Assembly (NCBI GenBank): GCA_927910885.1 | Contig: CAKMOD010000112.1 | Location: forward strand, 1-6,608 | DNA from: an uncultured Prevotella sp. | GTDB lineage: Bacteria; Bacteroidota; Bacteroidia; Bacteroidales; Bacteroidaceae | Length of the DNA: 6,608 bases | Reading direction: 5' to 3' | Shown here: positions 6,604-6,608 of the stretch, in pieces | Layout: each line of letters starts with the position of its first letter | How positions within the stretch are numbered: position 1 is the first letter of the stretch | The notes under the pieces: model-generated | Database searches by the model: none | What the model was told of the DNA's origin: nothing | The model's input: only the letters and a program-made list of their open reading frames with translations | Made by a program: the position numbers and the translations under genes

Positions 6604-6608
6604 CTATT

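Overview
The window most likely comes from an anaerobic Bacteroidota chromosome, probably Prevotella or a close relative. Three things point there. The two promoters I can read are of the Bacteroidota type (TTTG, about 19-20 bp, then TAnnTTTG). The starts have AT-rich leaders without a Shine-Dalgarno sequence. The gene content also fits: a single-chain pyruvate:ferredoxin oxidoreductase, an AAA ATPase of the AAA_14/DUF4143 type, and an ATP-grasp-like protein opening with an FNPExDIAL signature. No database search was run, so the genus is an inference.

Layout. Positions 1-391 hold no gene I can support. The stretch is unusually rich in dyad symmetry (three inverted repeats between 54 and 211) and carries a 22-bp tandem repeat at 274-317. 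At 392-1456 (minus strand) lies a 354-residue protein that reads as an ATP-grasp-type ligase of unknown substrate. A 151-bp divergent spacer (1457-1607) carries one promoter on each strand, back to back around an A8/T6 tract. At 1608-2792 (plus strand) lies a 394-residue AAA ATPase with a C-terminal DUF4143-type domain; its Walker B glutamate is replaced by glutamine and its nuclease-like signature is degraded. After only 46 bp comes a complete nifJ/por gene (2839-6414, 1191 residues), followed by a strong intrinsic terminator (6468-6503). The right edge holds a perfect 11-bp inverted repeat (6581-6603) that looks like the terminator of a minus-strand gene lying outside the window.

How the genes relate. 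NifJ is a central catabolic enzyme that makes acetyl-CoA, CO2 and reduced ferredoxin from pyruvate. Its codon choice is strongly biased (GGT, GTT, CGT, AAG and GCT dominate), as expected of a highly expressed gene, and the two neighbours do not share this bias. Nothing links the ATP-grasp-like protein or the ATPase to pyruvate metabolism, so the arrangement looks like simple adjacency. The lack of a terminator between the ATPase and nifJ does leave read-through possible. I see no clear evidence of a new multi-gene system. The points most worth a second look are the altered active-site motifs of the ATPase, the unassigned ATP-grasp family, and the structured non-coding stretch at the left end.
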